DNA of 52,189 bases from an uncultured Gemmatimonadota bacterium (lineage in GTDB: Bacteria; Gemmatimonadota; Gemmatimonadetes; Gemmatimonadales; Gemmatimonadaceae), in assembly GCA_946480295.1 (NCBI GenBank), contig CAMLIT010000015.1, positions 1 to 52,189 of the forward strand. The letters run 5' to 3'. The translations under genes were made by a program, and so were the position numbers. The notes below the pieces were generated by a model that did not search any database, had not been told where the DNA came from, and saw nothing but the letters and a program-made list of their open reading frames with translations. This document shows positions 36,201 to 43,653 of the stretch, piece by piece (position 1 is the first letter of the stretch; every line of letters starts with the position of its first letter).

Positions 36201-36515
36201 GATCTGCAAGCGCTCGACGGGGTGATCCGCCGCAAGGATCTCATGCCTGACGGGGTCGCGGTGCGTGGCCTCGGCATCGGTGAGTATGGCTACCTGGCTC
36301 CGGGGATGGCGGCCGAGCTGCGTGTGACGACGAATCCACGGCTGTACGAGGAGCACGCCGACAGCCTGGAGCTGTGGTCGCCGGGTTCGCCTCTCTTTCC
36401 CGATGCAACTGAGCTGGCGGGAGACGGCGACGGGCATCCGGAGGCGGGGACCGACTCGTCTCTCGACGAGATCATCGAGAGGTCCGACAACGGACCGGCC
36501 ACGGCCCGCCCATGA
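33276..36515 (+). CDS. PLD-SNF2 helicase fusion of the defence system
   Basis: 1,079 residues from GTG 33276 (a GGGGG tract sits six bases upstream; ATG 33192 is the alternative). Residues 1-210 are a phospholipase D-like domain with HEK at 144-146 and a following FNGSINET, the HxK...N nuclease/phosphodiesterase motif. A SNF2-type helicase follows: Walker A DEVGLGKT (320-327), DEAH (434-437), and motif VI RIGRIDRLGQ near 861-870. PLD-SNF2 fusions occur with DUF499 and DUF1156 genes and in DISARM-like systems. The probable role is translocation along DNA with cleavage or blocking of unmodified invader DNA. Only one HKD motif is seen, so the nuclease would need a dimer. Confidence 0.92.
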   Translation: MSSLTDRSWRLKYTPDDGDLVAQFYVPALECAIQYDRSTGYFSAPALALAMRGIEGLVRNGGRMRLVVGCTLGPEEVAAIEKGESLKQSVERHLAAHPLEPPDQAAHDALELLAWMIGNGILEVKVAVPCDVNRKPMAADGIFHEKAGVITDVAGNRLAFNGSINETPAGWKHNWESFLVHTSWNGGGDYVDREMADFARIWANKAKRVVTLNVPDAVREDMLRFMPDSDTPARLVPSAEPEEETRRSARRPRGANAQKVPAPVSDLRRQVWSYIRRAPKLPHGGERVGEATCAVEPWPHQVHAFERLYAREAPRLLIADEVGLGKTIQAGMLLRQAWLAGRAKRVLILTPAAVMRQWQIELREKFNLNWPIYDDGKLVWYPSPSLRGHVARSVSRKDWHKEPVVIASSHLMRRKDRVHELCEDAEPWDLVVLDEAHHARRRGAGSAAEEGPNALLRLMRRLRERTSGLVLLTATPMQVHPIELWDLLDLLGLPAAWGAGAFLRFFELVAKPAPSHAEFDELAEMFRTAERAYGEVGTESLARLGVTSKLKATKILKALRDESSIPRKSLDSDGRVAAIRVMRMTTPVSKLVSRHTRDLLRRYFKAGKIATPIADRDVRDEFIEMTRAERAVYEAVEDYISSTYNQAAVDAKNAVGFVMTVYRRRLASSFRALRCTLESRLAPMVSTAPGVHAGVAAADDVSDDESQDEVMDADDAAALEREALKREERSAIEGLLRRVADLPVDTKAQRLTDVLDALRRDGYPQAMVFTQFTDTMDFLRGYLAARSDASILCFSGRGGEAMGADGRWYAITRDEVKRRFREGKADLLLCTDAAAEGLNFQFCGALVNYDMPWNPMRVEQRIGRIDRLGQQHAVVRIVNLHYRDTVETDVYIALRKRIGLFQSVVGRLQPILAELPRTISSTVLRGGRVTKDVRERVASEVTSRVDALQAEQTGLDLDLLADDLLDMPRRPAPALDLQALDGVIRRKDLMPDGVAVRGLGIGEYGYLAPGMAAELRVTTNPRLYEEHADSLELWSPGSPLFPDATELAGDGDGHPEAGTDSSLDEIIERSDNGPATARP

Positions 36516-36548
36516 CCGTCAGGGTCTATCGGCGCTACCGGGTGTGCC

Positions 36549-37283
36549 GTGAGTGAGCTGGTCGACGTGTTGGAGCACCTCGTCACGTACGTTCGCGCGA
36601 CGGACGCCCTGTACGCCGTCAACTTCAAGCCCGGGGTCCGCACGCACCCGATGCCGTTCTTCGGCGATCTCGAATCCGCCGAAGTGATCACCGTTGGCCT
36701 GAATCCCTCTGCCACGGAATTCGAAGCAGGTCGTTGGCCCGCAGAAATTGAGGGCGGCGCGTTACGCGAGCGGTTGTCGAGCTATTTCGAGCGGGAACCT
36801 CATCCCTGGTTCAACGTGTGGGAGCACGCCCTCGCCGAGCTCGGCGCCTCGTACCGATGCAACGCCGCTCACGTCGACGTGTCGCCTCGGGCAACCGTGA
36901 GCGCCGGCGCCGCGCCTGATCAGGGCATCTTCGAGCGAATGCTTGCCGCCGATGCGCCTTGGATGATCCGATTCCTCGACGCAGCTCCGCGCGTGCGGCT
37001 CGTGTTGCTCGCGGGGGCCGCCACTCAGAGGCTGTACCTGGACGAGTTCCTCGCGAATCGCCTTCCCCCCAACGTCGCGTTGCTCGAGGGATCGCTCCGC
37101 CGGCCGCCGGGACCGGCGAAGGTGCGACGCCACATGTTGGTCACTGCCCGCCGGCGTCTTCCCGTATTCTTCTGCAGCAGTTCGCCGAGCGACCGACGTC
37201 GTGGCTCCATGCTGATCGAGCGGGTCCGGCGGCATGCGGCGCAGCTACGACGTGATCTCGAGGGCGGAGGCCACACGGTCTGA
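36549..37283 (+). CDS. Uracil-DNA glycosylase superfamily-like protein
   Basis: 244 residues beginning at GTG 36549, 33 bp after the helicase stop. The first motif, VITVGLNPSATEFEAGRWP (GLNPS at 50-54), sits after a beta strand as in UDG-fold enzymes. A middle segment reads AAHVDVSPRATVS, and a C-terminal FFCSSSPSD replaces the usual HPS motif. UDG-fold enzymes remove or recognise altered bases. In a defence operon it might sense modified phage DNA or act on deaminated bases. The degenerate last motif leaves catalytic activity open. Assignment rests on motif pattern alone. Confidence 0.6.
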   Translation: MSELVDVLEHLVTYVRATDALYAVNFKPGVRTHPMPFFGDLESAEVITVGLNPSATEFEAGRWPAEIEGGALRERLSSYFEREPHPWFNVWEHALAELGASYRCNAAHVDVSPRATVSAGAAPDQGIFERMLAADAPWMIRFLDAAPRVRLVLLAGAATQRLYLDEFLANRLPPNVALLEGSLRRPPGPAKVRRHMLVTARRRLPVFFCSSSPSDRRRGSMLIERVRRHAAQLRRDLEGGGHTV

Positions 37284-37431
37284 TAGGCGTCTTCGCCGTG
37301 GGATCCCTCGCCTCGGCAGCACGCCAAGTTGGTGTCGGTGATGACCGACCCGGCGTTCCTCGGGTGTGACTCCTACGCGGGCCCGTCCGTATAGATTCTT
37401 GCTGTTCCCATCGTGATGCCGAGGGCTCGCC

Positions 37432-38334
37432 ATGCCTGACGAAGCCGTCCAGAATCGTGGGCCCCTCCGCCCGAGCGAGTGCGAGGGGCTCGAGGCAGCT
37501 CTCGCTGCACGCGAGGCCGATCCTCACCTGGTGCACGAGCGACTCGTAGCCGCGATTGAGGGAGGGCGCCACTGGAGTTCGCCTGAGTGGACCGAGATGC
37601 GGGCCGCGCGGATCGGAACCATCTGCGAGCAGTGCGGCTCTGCGGACCCACCGTTCACGTTGCAGCACCTCTGGCATCCGGAACCGGTGCCGGAACTCCT
37701 GCGCGCCCTCCGTAGGCACCACCGGGAAGCGGCATTCGCGCAGTTCGCCGCGGCGCATGCCGACGCGCCGGAGTTCGGGGATAGGCTCCGGCCCGATGGT
37801 GACCTCCGCCAGGGATGCCCGCGATGTGGAGGCTGGAACCTGAGGCAGCGGAGCGGGACAGGACGGAGTGCAGGAAAGTCGCGATTCGTTTGCCAGACGC
37901 AACGCAGTGGGAGAGTCTGCAACCACGAGTTCGACGAGCCGGTGATGATTCAGCCACTGCGGCTCCAGAGCGGCTGGTCAGTGATGCGCACTGCGTTCGC
38001 CGCCGAATACGAGCCGATGTATGAGGCTACGTCGGAAGGCCTTTATCGGCGTGCGGTGCAGGTTGCCGTCGGCGAGTTCGCGCGCTACATGGCTGGCGAG
38101 GGCACGGCAACCTTCTGCAAACGGTGCGCGTACAACTGGGACAAGCTCGGTGTACGACTGTGCGTCGAATCCCGAGAGGCCTGGCATCCGCTCCACCAAC
38201 CGGCGTGCAAGGCGTGCCAGACCGGAGGCTCGTGGGTTCTGTGCACCAGGTGCGGCAAGGCACGCCACCTCGATCGTTACGACGTGTGCTACGCCTGTAA
38301 GCAGTGCGAATACGAGAGCCTCGACAACCTCTGA
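37432..38334 (+). CDS. Multi-zinc-ribbon protein of unknown function
   Basis: 300 residues with at least four cysteine pairs: CEQC near residue 64, CPRC near 126, CKRC near 225, and CKAC then CTRC then CYACKQC in the last 45 residues. The first pair is followed by LQHLWHP, which recalls the start of an HNH nuclease, but the rest of that fold is missing. Proteins with many small zinc ribbons commonly bind nucleic acid. It follows the UDG-like gene by 149 bp on the same strand. An inverted repeat after its stop probably ends the operon. Confidence 0.7.
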   Translation: MPDEAVQNRGPLRPSECEGLEAALAAREADPHLVHERLVAAIEGGRHWSSPEWTEMRAARIGTICEQCGSADPPFTLQHLWHPEPVPELLRALRRHHREAAFAQFAAAHADAPEFGDRLRPDGDLRQGCPRCGGWNLRQRSGTGRSAGKSRFVCQTQRSGRVCNHEFDEPVMIQPLRLQSGWSVMRTAFAAEYEPMYEATSEGLYRRAVQVAVGEFARYMAGEGTATFCKRCAYNWDKLGVRLCVESREAWHPLHQPACKACQTGGSWVLCTRCGKARHLDRYDVCYACKQCEYESLDNL

Positions 38335-38368
38335 GCTGCGGGTGCCAAACCGTACTTGCCGCGCTGGA

Positions 38369-38396
38369 CTCGTAGAATAGGACCGTATTCTACGAG
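38369..38396. terminator. 11-bp perfect inverted repeat between convergent genes
   Basis: CTCGTAGAATA pairs exactly with TATTCTACGAG around a 6-nt loop. It lies 35 bp after the zinc-ribbon gene and about 80 bp beyond the stop of the opposite gene, fitting a shared terminator. It is unusually A+T-rich for the region. Confidence 0.6.
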
Positions 38397-38478
38397 CCGA
38401 TGCCGAACGATGGATGCACGGTGCTCGAGAACACGTCGTACGCTGGTCTGCTTGCTGGTATCGGACCCGGTCCGGTCC

Positions 38479-39462
38479 CTACAGCCACTCATTATTGAGA
38501 AGCACGCGGTCCACGTGCTGCTTCACGAGGAGAGCTCCAGCACGACGGTCTTCAGGGTGGCGCTCGTACAAGCGTGCCGCGAAGCGAGCTGCGATGTCAG
38601 CCGCCTGCACGCCCAGGAGCGAGATTGAGTCCTCCTCCCGCAACCTGCCCGCGCGTACTTCTCGACCGAAGAACTGCGCGTTCGCTTCGACGAGGACGGT
38701 CACGACTGCCGCGTGCGCAGCCCGAACGCTCGCGAACGCCTTCGCGTTGCCGGCGTCGAAGTATCGGTCGGCGCCCACCGCCTCACCGAGCGTGGCGAAT
38801 GAGACGTAGCCTTCGCTGAGGAAGCGATGGTCATCGAGTGCCGTCAGTACGGCCGCCTTCCAGCGCTCTGGTGCGATCGCGTCTCCCAATGCCAGGCTGA
38901 ATCGAGCCACCAGCTCTTGGAACCCTCGCTGATCCAGCTCCTGGAGCGCCTGGCGATCAAACAGCGAATGATCGTCGCCTGCACCCAGGCCAGCTGACTT
39001 GGCGACCTCCTTCAGCATTCGCTCTACGCGCGGGATAATCGTTCGATGAAGCGAGTGCGTTCTGGCGTATGCTAGCACCTTGCCCACGCGCTCCGAGCGC
39101 ATCGGCGATGGCAACATCAGGTTCAGCGCCTGAGATCGGGACGGCGGAGCCTCGCCGATCAACGCCGCCATATCGCTGAAGATTTGGAGGTAGCTCTCGC
39201 TCAGGTCGATGATGGCGATCGACGATGCACCAACGCCGTTCGCCACGAGATCTCGGACGGTAGGGTTCGACTCCGCCAGCTGCAAAACGAACGTCGCCTT
39301 GGGCTCGGTGCCGTGAGGCAGGTGGTTGCGCGTGATCTCGCGCAGCCATTCGAAACCGGATGCCGCATCGACTCTTGCTGCAATCGTTGCCCGTCGAACG
39401 CCTCGAAACGCCTCGCCGCTCTCGCCGGTGAGTGTCTCGTCGCTGTAGGTTGCGTCGTCCAT
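38479..39462 (-). CDS. Protein of unknown function, downstream of serine recombinase
   Basis: 327 residues, soluble, mixed alpha/beta then helical. The acidic N-terminus (DDATYSDETLTGES) and the C-terminal SISLLGVQAADIAARFAA faintly recall DUF3800-type nuclease-fold proteins, whose C-terminal QxADxxA carries a metal-binding Asp. The middle part does not match what I know, so this is only a hint. It shares strand with the serine recombinase gene 54 bp upstream and may be cargo moved with it. Confidence 0.65.
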   Translation of the reverse strand: MDDATYSDETLTGESGEAFRGVRRATIAARVDAASGFEWLREITRNHLPHGTEPKATFVLQLAESNPTVRDLVANGVGASSIAIIDLSESYLQIFSDMAALIGEAPPSRSQALNLMLPSPMRSERVGKVLAYARTHSLHRTIIPRVERMLKEVAKSAGLGAGDDHSLFDRQALQELDQRGFQELVARFSLALGDAIAPERWKAAVLTALDDHRFLSEGYVSFATLGEAVGADRYFDAGNAKAFASVRAAHAAVVTVLVEANAQFFGREVRAGRLREEDSISLLGVQAADIAARFAARLYERHPEDRRAGALLVKQHVDRVLLNNEWL

Positions 39463-39516
39463 GCGAAGAGCCGAGAAGGGAACCGATCCACCGGAAGCCG
39501 TCCTCGTGATGGCCGG

Positions 39517-40308
39517 TCATCGGGGGACGGTGGGAACGCCGAGAACCTCAGCATAACGCGCGCGAGCCAGCCAGACCAACCGTACGGCGGCAGAACCCCA
39601 GGTCCCACCGCGCTTCGCAAGGTGCCCCTCGGTGTTCAGCCGCCGCGCCACCTCGGTGAACGGCAACTCCTCGGCACAGAGTTCGAGAAGGCGCCGCACC
39701 GTGATCAGCTCACCATCGTGAGGCACCATGGGGGCTCCGGGGACGGGCGTGCGGAACCCGATCGGCGTCGCGCCGAGGCGTTCACCGCGGCGGCGCTTGT
39801 GATCGAGCGCGAGCCGCGTTCGCTCCCGAATGGTGTTGAGCTCCAGCTCCGCGCATGACGCCATGATGCTCAGGAAGAAAGTCCCCATAGCCGACCTCGT
39901 ATCAACGGCTTGGCCGCCCAGGTCGACCAGGTGCACGGCGACATTCTCATGGGTCCAGCGTTGTACCGTGTCCATGCAGTCCACGGCATTCCGGAACAGT
40001 CGATCTAGCTTGAGCGCGATCACGTGGCCACAGTCCCCGCGCTGCAGCGTTTGCAGTAGCTGTGCGCCCGCGGGTCGGTCCGCAAGCGCCGTTGCCGCGC
40101 TGATGCCCTCGTCCCGGAACAGTGGCCCGAGCTCAAGTCCTTGAGCTGTGGCGTAGGACCGGATGCGTTCAGCCTGGGCGTCGAGTGACACGCCCTCGAG
40201 CACCTGTTCCTCCGTCGAGACGCGGATGTAGGCGGCGGCGGTGCGTGGGCGTGCGAGTGGATCTGACGACGCTGTCCTTCGGGGTCGGTTTATCGTCCGA
40301 CGTGGCAT
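39517..40308 (-). CDS. Serine recombinase (resolvase/invertase family)
   Basis: 263 residues. The N-terminal catalytic domain contains AAYIRVSTEEQ (nucleophile Ser31) and the arginine-bearing HVIALKLDRLFRNAVD. The E-helix region ELELNTIRERTRLAL is followed by a short recombinase/HTH part ending around FTEVARRLNTEG. It is shorter than large phage integrases and close in length to resolvases with an extra helix-turn-helix. It could resolve multimers of the ancestral plasmid or move a smaller segment. The start at 40308 (MPRRT) is preferred; upstream codons to 40347 are open. Confidence 0.9.
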   Translation of the reverse strand: MPRRTINRPRRTASSDPLARPRTAAAYIRVSTEEQVLEGVSLDAQAERIRSYATAQGLELGPLFRDEGISAATALADRPAGAQLLQTLQRGDCGHVIALKLDRLFRNAVDCMDTVQRWTHENVAVHLVDLGGQAVDTRSAMGTFFLSIMASCAELELNTIRERTRLALDHKRRRGERLGATPIGFRTPVPGAPMVPHDGELITVRRLLELCAEELPFTEVARRLNTEGHLAKRGGTWGSAAVRLVWLARARYAEVLGVPTVPR

Positions 40309-40494
40309 CGGCGCTCGGGATCGAGAGTGGGGGTGCCGGCACAACAATACCAGGCTGTGGCGCGCGACCGGCGAGCGACACGGCAGCGCCTAGGTCCGTG
40401 TGCGGCTGCGAGGCTACGCGACCGCACCCGAGTGAGATCGACGCGAGTCAGCGCGCCAGTCGGCGCCGTTTGGCGGTACCATTACATTCCTCGC

Positions 40495-41676
40495 ATGGAA
40501 ATGCCTCGTGGTGCGCGTGGCGGCCGTGGTGAGGGGGCCCGACCCCTGGCCCGCGTGTTCGTCAGCTCGGTCGTGGACGGCTTCGGGCAATGCCGCGCCG
40601 CGGCGCGCGAGGGTATTGCGGCCGCGGGCGGCGAGCCGCTGCTCGTGAACGAGGACTTTCCGTCCCTCGCGACCTCGTCGCGCAACGCCTGTCTTGACGC
40701 GGTGGACAGCGCTGATGTGTTCGTCTTGATCATCGGCGCGCGCGGCGGGTGGCAGGCGCCTTCTGGCAAGCTGGTGGTCGAGGAGGAGTACGAGCGAGCG
40801 CTCGTGCGGAAGCTGCCCGTGCTGGTGTTCCTGCAGGAGGGCAGCCGCGATGCTGCCGCGGAGAGGTTCGCCCGCCGGCTTTCAGACTACATCGACGGAT
40901 CGTTTCGCCGCACGTTCGCAACGCCGGCGGACCTCCGGGCAGAAATGCAGCGTGCGCTCGAGGACCTCTTCATAGGCCAGAACGCGAGGAGAACGATGGC
41001 GACCCCGAGGCAGGATCCGTTCGAGAGGCCGCACAGGGTCCAGAGCACCACGATGCTCCGCTTCGTCCTGACGCCCGAGCGCGACGAGGAGGTCATCGAC
41101 CCCGTGCGCCTGGCATCGCCCGAGTTCACGCGCCGCGTGTATGAAATCGGCCACGCCGATGACGTGCAACTGCTCAGCTTCGAGCGCTCGAAGGAAGCTG
41201 CGCTCGAGGGGGACGACTTGGTCGTCGTTCAGAATGGAGAGGGGGGCCGGCAACGAGACGGCCAGCACGTCCGGCTCCAGATTTCCGGGGCGGGGGAGGT
41301 CATCATCGACGCGAACGTCACCGGACGGCGATCGCGCGGAGGAGCGTTCGCGGGTCTCGACGCGCTGGTGATCGCGGTGGAGGACATCGGGGTCGTTCTG
41401 CAACAGTGCTTCGCGTTCTCCGCCGCCTTCTACGAGCAGCTCGACCCGTTCAAGCGCCACCAACGCTTCGAGTACAACTTGGCGCTCAGCGGGTTGGACT
41501 ACCGCATGATCGAGCACAATCCGCAGGCTCGGTCGTCGTACACCATGAGCATGCGTAACCGAGATGTCGTCCGTGCGTTCGATCAGCCTCGTGTACTCGC
41601 CCGGGCGGATCTTCATCACCCGGAGCGGGAGATTGAGCGAGCGATCGAACTACTTGTGCGTCGGGCCGATGCCTGA
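40495..41676 (+). CDS. DUF4062-domain protein
   Basis: 393 residues from ATG 40495. The N-terminal 110 residues match DUF4062, a TIR-like nucleotide-hydrolase-fold domain: ARVFVSSVVDGFGQCRAAAR, then CLDAVDSADVFVLIIGARGGW and the EEEYERALVRKLPVLVFL segment. DUF4062 often heads NLR-like and other conflict proteins. The C-terminal 250 residues have no recognised domain and may sense a trigger. It is divergent from the serine recombinase. Both its stop and the stop of the opposite gene lie in a shared hairpin. Confidence 0.8.
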   Translation: MEMPRGARGGRGEGARPLARVFVSSVVDGFGQCRAAAREGIAAAGGEPLLVNEDFPSLATSSRNACLDAVDSADVFVLIIGARGGWQAPSGKLVVEEEYERALVRKLPVLVFLQEGSRDAAAERFARRLSDYIDGSFRRTFATPADLRAEMQRALEDLFIGQNARRTMATPRQDPFERPHRVQSTTMLRFVLTPERDEEVIDPVRLASPEFTRRVYEIGHADDVQLLSFERSKEAALEGDDLVVVQNGEGGRQRDGQHVRLQISGAGEVIIDANVTGRRSRGGAFAGLDALVIAVEDIGVVLQQCFAFSAAFYEQLDPFKRHQRFEYNLALSGLDYRMIEHNPQARSSYTMSMRNRDVVRAFDQPRVLARADLHHPEREIERAIELLVRRADA

Positions 41677-41717
41677 CTGTCGACGGCCATGCCAGGCGGG
41701 ATGGCCGTCGACGGTCA
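41674..41717. terminator. Bidirectional terminator hairpin
   Basis: TGACTGTCGACGGCCAT and ATGGCCGTCGACGGTCA pair at 16 of 17 positions around a 10-nt loop. The first TGA is the stop of the DUF4062 gene; the last TCA is the stop of the convergent 102-residue gene. Confidence 0.75.
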
Positions 41718-42023
41718 GAGGATGCGCCGGAGCTGCCGAAGAAAGGAGACGACGTCTCCGCCTGTGAACTCACGCTCGTTGAGATGGCGTGCGTTCCAGA
41801 GATCGAAAACCTGCTTCTCGCGAGGGTTTGGCAACCGGCCGCCGCCTCCGCCCGCGCCGCACGCCGGCGTGCGGAGCACGACGTTCACATCCGATTCCTG
41901 GATGCTGACCTGCACGCAGATGACCGCTCCGTCCGCCCGCCGGCGGTTGATCTGCTGGTTGATCCACGCGTCGTCAGCCTGATCGAACGTCGCTTGAGCC
42001 GTCCCGATGGTAATCGTGATCAT
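41715..42023 (-). CDS. Small conserved-looking protein with Cys/Gly-rich core
   Basis: 102 residues. A beta-rich N-terminal half (MITITIGTAQATF, then AVICVQVSIQES) leads to CGAGGGGGRLPNPREKQVF and a helical end LNEREFTGGDVVSFLRQL. The Gly-rich loop followed by N-x2-E and FDLW looks conserved-style rather than random, but I cannot name the family. It is the last gene of an operon with the YdjM-like and DUF3892 genes. Confidence 0.7.
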   Translation of the reverse strand: MITITIGTAQATFDQADDAWINQQINRRRADGAVICVQVSIQESDVNVVLRTPACGAGGGGGRLPNPREKQVFDLWNARHLNEREFTGGDVVSFLRQLRRIL

Positions 42024-42063
42024 TGCCTCTCGATTCCTCCGTGGCCTTCGTGAAGTCAGCCGA

Positions 42064-42513
42064 TCACATCCCGAGCAGCGGAAGACTCCGTGGCGTCAGG
42101 GCATCGAGCGCGAGGTGTGATGCGTATCCGGCGAAGAATCCGGCGATTAGTCCGGCAAGGAAGCTCCACCAGAGCACTGCCAGCTCCGCCTCGCTGCGCT
42201 CGCGCGAACCGAGCGGCAGGAGCGCGGCCGCCTCGCTCCTTGCCGCCGAGCGGGCCCGACATGCTGCCTGCCACTCAGTCACCTCGGCGAGCGCTAGCGA
42301 TCCCGCGACGACCACGCTGTGCGCGAGCTTTCGATGATTCGGCGAGGTAGCCGGTTCGAGCACGTCGGGCAGGATGCCACCGAGTGCGCCGCCGAGCAGT
42401 CCGCCCGCCAGCTCGGGCCATGCGGCCGTGGGCGGGCGCTCGTTCGCGAGGACGAGCGCCGTGGCGCCGCCGACGATCGCCCCAGCTGCCACGTGCGTGC
42501 CGCGGTTCGGCAT
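42064..42513 (-). CDS. YdjM-like (DUF457) membrane protein
   Basis: 149 residues. It has THVAAGAIVGG at the N-terminus, GGILPDVLEPATSPNHRKLAHS (His/Asp/Asn-rich, likely metal site, about 45-66) and a C-terminal GYASHLALDALTPRSLPL. This is the YdjM/DUF457 pattern of inner-membrane, probably metal-dependent hydrolases. Two or three membrane helices are evident. In E. coli ydjM is under LexA control; here control more likely comes from the nearby palindrome. One base separates its start from the DUF3892 stop. Confidence 0.85.
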   Translation of the reverse strand: MPNRGTHVAAGAIVGGATALVLANERPPTAAWPELAGGLLGGALGGILPDVLEPATSPNHRKLAHSVVVAGSLALAEVTEWQAACRARSAARSEAAALLPLGSRERSEAELAVLWWSFLAGLIAGFFAGYASHLALDALTPRSLPLLGM

Positions 42514-42514
42514 C

Positions 42515-42802
42515 TCAGCGGCACTCCGGGAGCTTGAGCAGGTTGTCCGACTGCGTGTTGTCGGCCTCCGTCTTCACGTACTTGGTGCCGCGCGGCGAGG
42601 TCTCGGCGATCACTCTCGCCTTGTACGTGCCAGCCTGGACGTAGGCGTAGCCGCCCGAGCGGACCCACTCGTACATCTGCACGCGGTCGCTGCTCTTCTG
42701 CTCCCCCGTCGACTCGTCCATCCAGCCGAGAGAGCTGATCGCGACGTACGGGTTCTCGTGATTGCCGCCGTCCTTCCTGATGCAGGTGATGCGAATCGCC
42801 AT
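42515..42802 (-). CDS. DUF3892 protein
   Basis: 95 residues. It matches DUF3892 in length and landmarks: ITCIRKDGGNHENPYVAIS near the start, a central WVRSGGYAYVQ, and the end YVKTEADNTQSDNLLKLPEC. The function of the family is unknown; members are common in mobile and defence regions. First gene of a three-gene operon; the ATG at 42802 is chosen for the conserved start. Confidence 0.85.
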   Translation of the reverse strand: MAIRITCIRKDGGNHENPYVAISSLGWMDESTGEQKSSDRVQMYEWVRSGGYAYVQAGTYKARVIAETSPRGTKYVKTEADNTQSDNLLKLPECR

Positions 42803-42877
42803 CTTCTCCGTCCTGCCCGTCCTGGGCGCTGGGTGTCCGGCGGCACTCCGCGACAGCAGCACCTCCCGCCGTGGTAG

Positions 42878-42899
42878 GTGTTAGCTGAACAACTAACAC
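42878..42899. promoter_or_regulatory. Palindromic operator upstream of the DUF3892 operon
   Basis: GTGTTAG and CTAACAC flank an 8-nt centre. It lies about 75 bp upstream of the DUF3892 start and 38 bp from the stop of the peptidase gene. A related TTGTTAAC stretch occurs just upstream of the Xre regulator gene (about 44016-44030), so that regulator may bind both. Confidence 0.5.
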
Positions 42900-42936
42900 T
42901 TACGGGCGTTAGGCGCAAGGGCGGCGACCGAGGACG

Positions 42937-43653
42937 TCAGAGGACGGGCGGCTCCTCGACTGCGTACCCTCGCTGCTCGAGGGCGATCGCCATGGCCTCG
43001 ACGGAAAGGCCGAAGACGGAGCAGAGCGGGGCTCGGGTGCCGATCCCGGCGGTCGCCAACTGTCTGGCGTGTTCACGGCGTGTGCGTGATCGCGACTGCC
43101 AGTCCGGGGAACGTCGTGCGACCACGGGGGCGCGGAATCTCTCGGTGAACTCGCGCCGGAGGAGATCCGGGTCGATGAGCAGCTCCACGGCGAATCGGTT
43201 GGCCTGCCACTCCTCGGGTGCCGGCCGTCCGCGCGCGCCGTCCGGAAATACGCTCCGGTTCAACGTCGTGAGCTGCGCGTCCTGCGGATCCGGCCCGAAG
43301 AGGTCTAGCGCTTCGGTCCTAGCCAGGAAGAGCGGCCGGTGGAGCACCCAGTGACCAATCTCGTGCGCCACGGTGAACCGATACCGTCCCACTTCGTCGC
43401 GCCGTCGCAGCGCCGCCGTGATCTCGATCTTTCCGGCCAGCGGAAACATGCGACCGAGCACCTGATCGCCATCTTGCCAACCGAGATCGCTTTCATCGGA
43501 GAACGACAGGCGTTCCTTCTCGGAGAGATGGTCGTAGATGATCGCGTCGAGATCCACGAGCGGTGCGCAGGCGCGCGCTGCTCCGAAGCACTTGGCGAGC
43601 AGCCTCTGAGCGGCGGACTCGATCTCGCGTGCATCGAGCCAGGGGTAGTTCAC
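42937..43653 (-). CDS. ImmA/IrrE-family metallopeptidase
   Basis: 238 residues. HEIGHWVLHR supplies the HExxH zinc site (His97, Glu98, His101). The third ligand is likely in PEEWQANRFAVELL near residues 147-157, as in ImmA/IrrE. These proteases cleave a partner Xre repressor on DNA damage or a mating signal and so induce the element. The start codon overlaps the stop of the upstream Xre gene by four bases, the classic ImmR-ImmA arrangement. Confidence 0.92.
   Translation of the reverse strand: MNYPWLDAREIESAAQRLLAKCFGAARACAPLVDLDAIIYDHLSEKERLSFSDESDLGWQDGDQVLGRMFPLAGKIEITAALRRRDEVGRYRFTVAHEIGHWVLHRPLFLARTEALDLFGPDPQDAQLTTLNRSVFPDGARGRPAPEEWQANRFAVELLIDPDLLRREFTERFRAPVVARRSPDWQSRSRTRREHARQLATAGIGTRAPLCSVFGLSVEAMAIALEQRGYAVEEPPVL

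Noticed and set aside
25426..36515. Classification as BREX or classical DISARM
   Set aside because: No PglZ-type phosphatase, BrxL/BrxC or DrmA/DrmB (DUF1998) protein is present; only the methylase-plus-helicase logic is shared.
37620..37680. HNH nuclease in the zinc-ribbon protein
   Set aside because: CEQC followed by LQHLWHP resembles the start of an HNH site, but the Asn and final His segment are missing.
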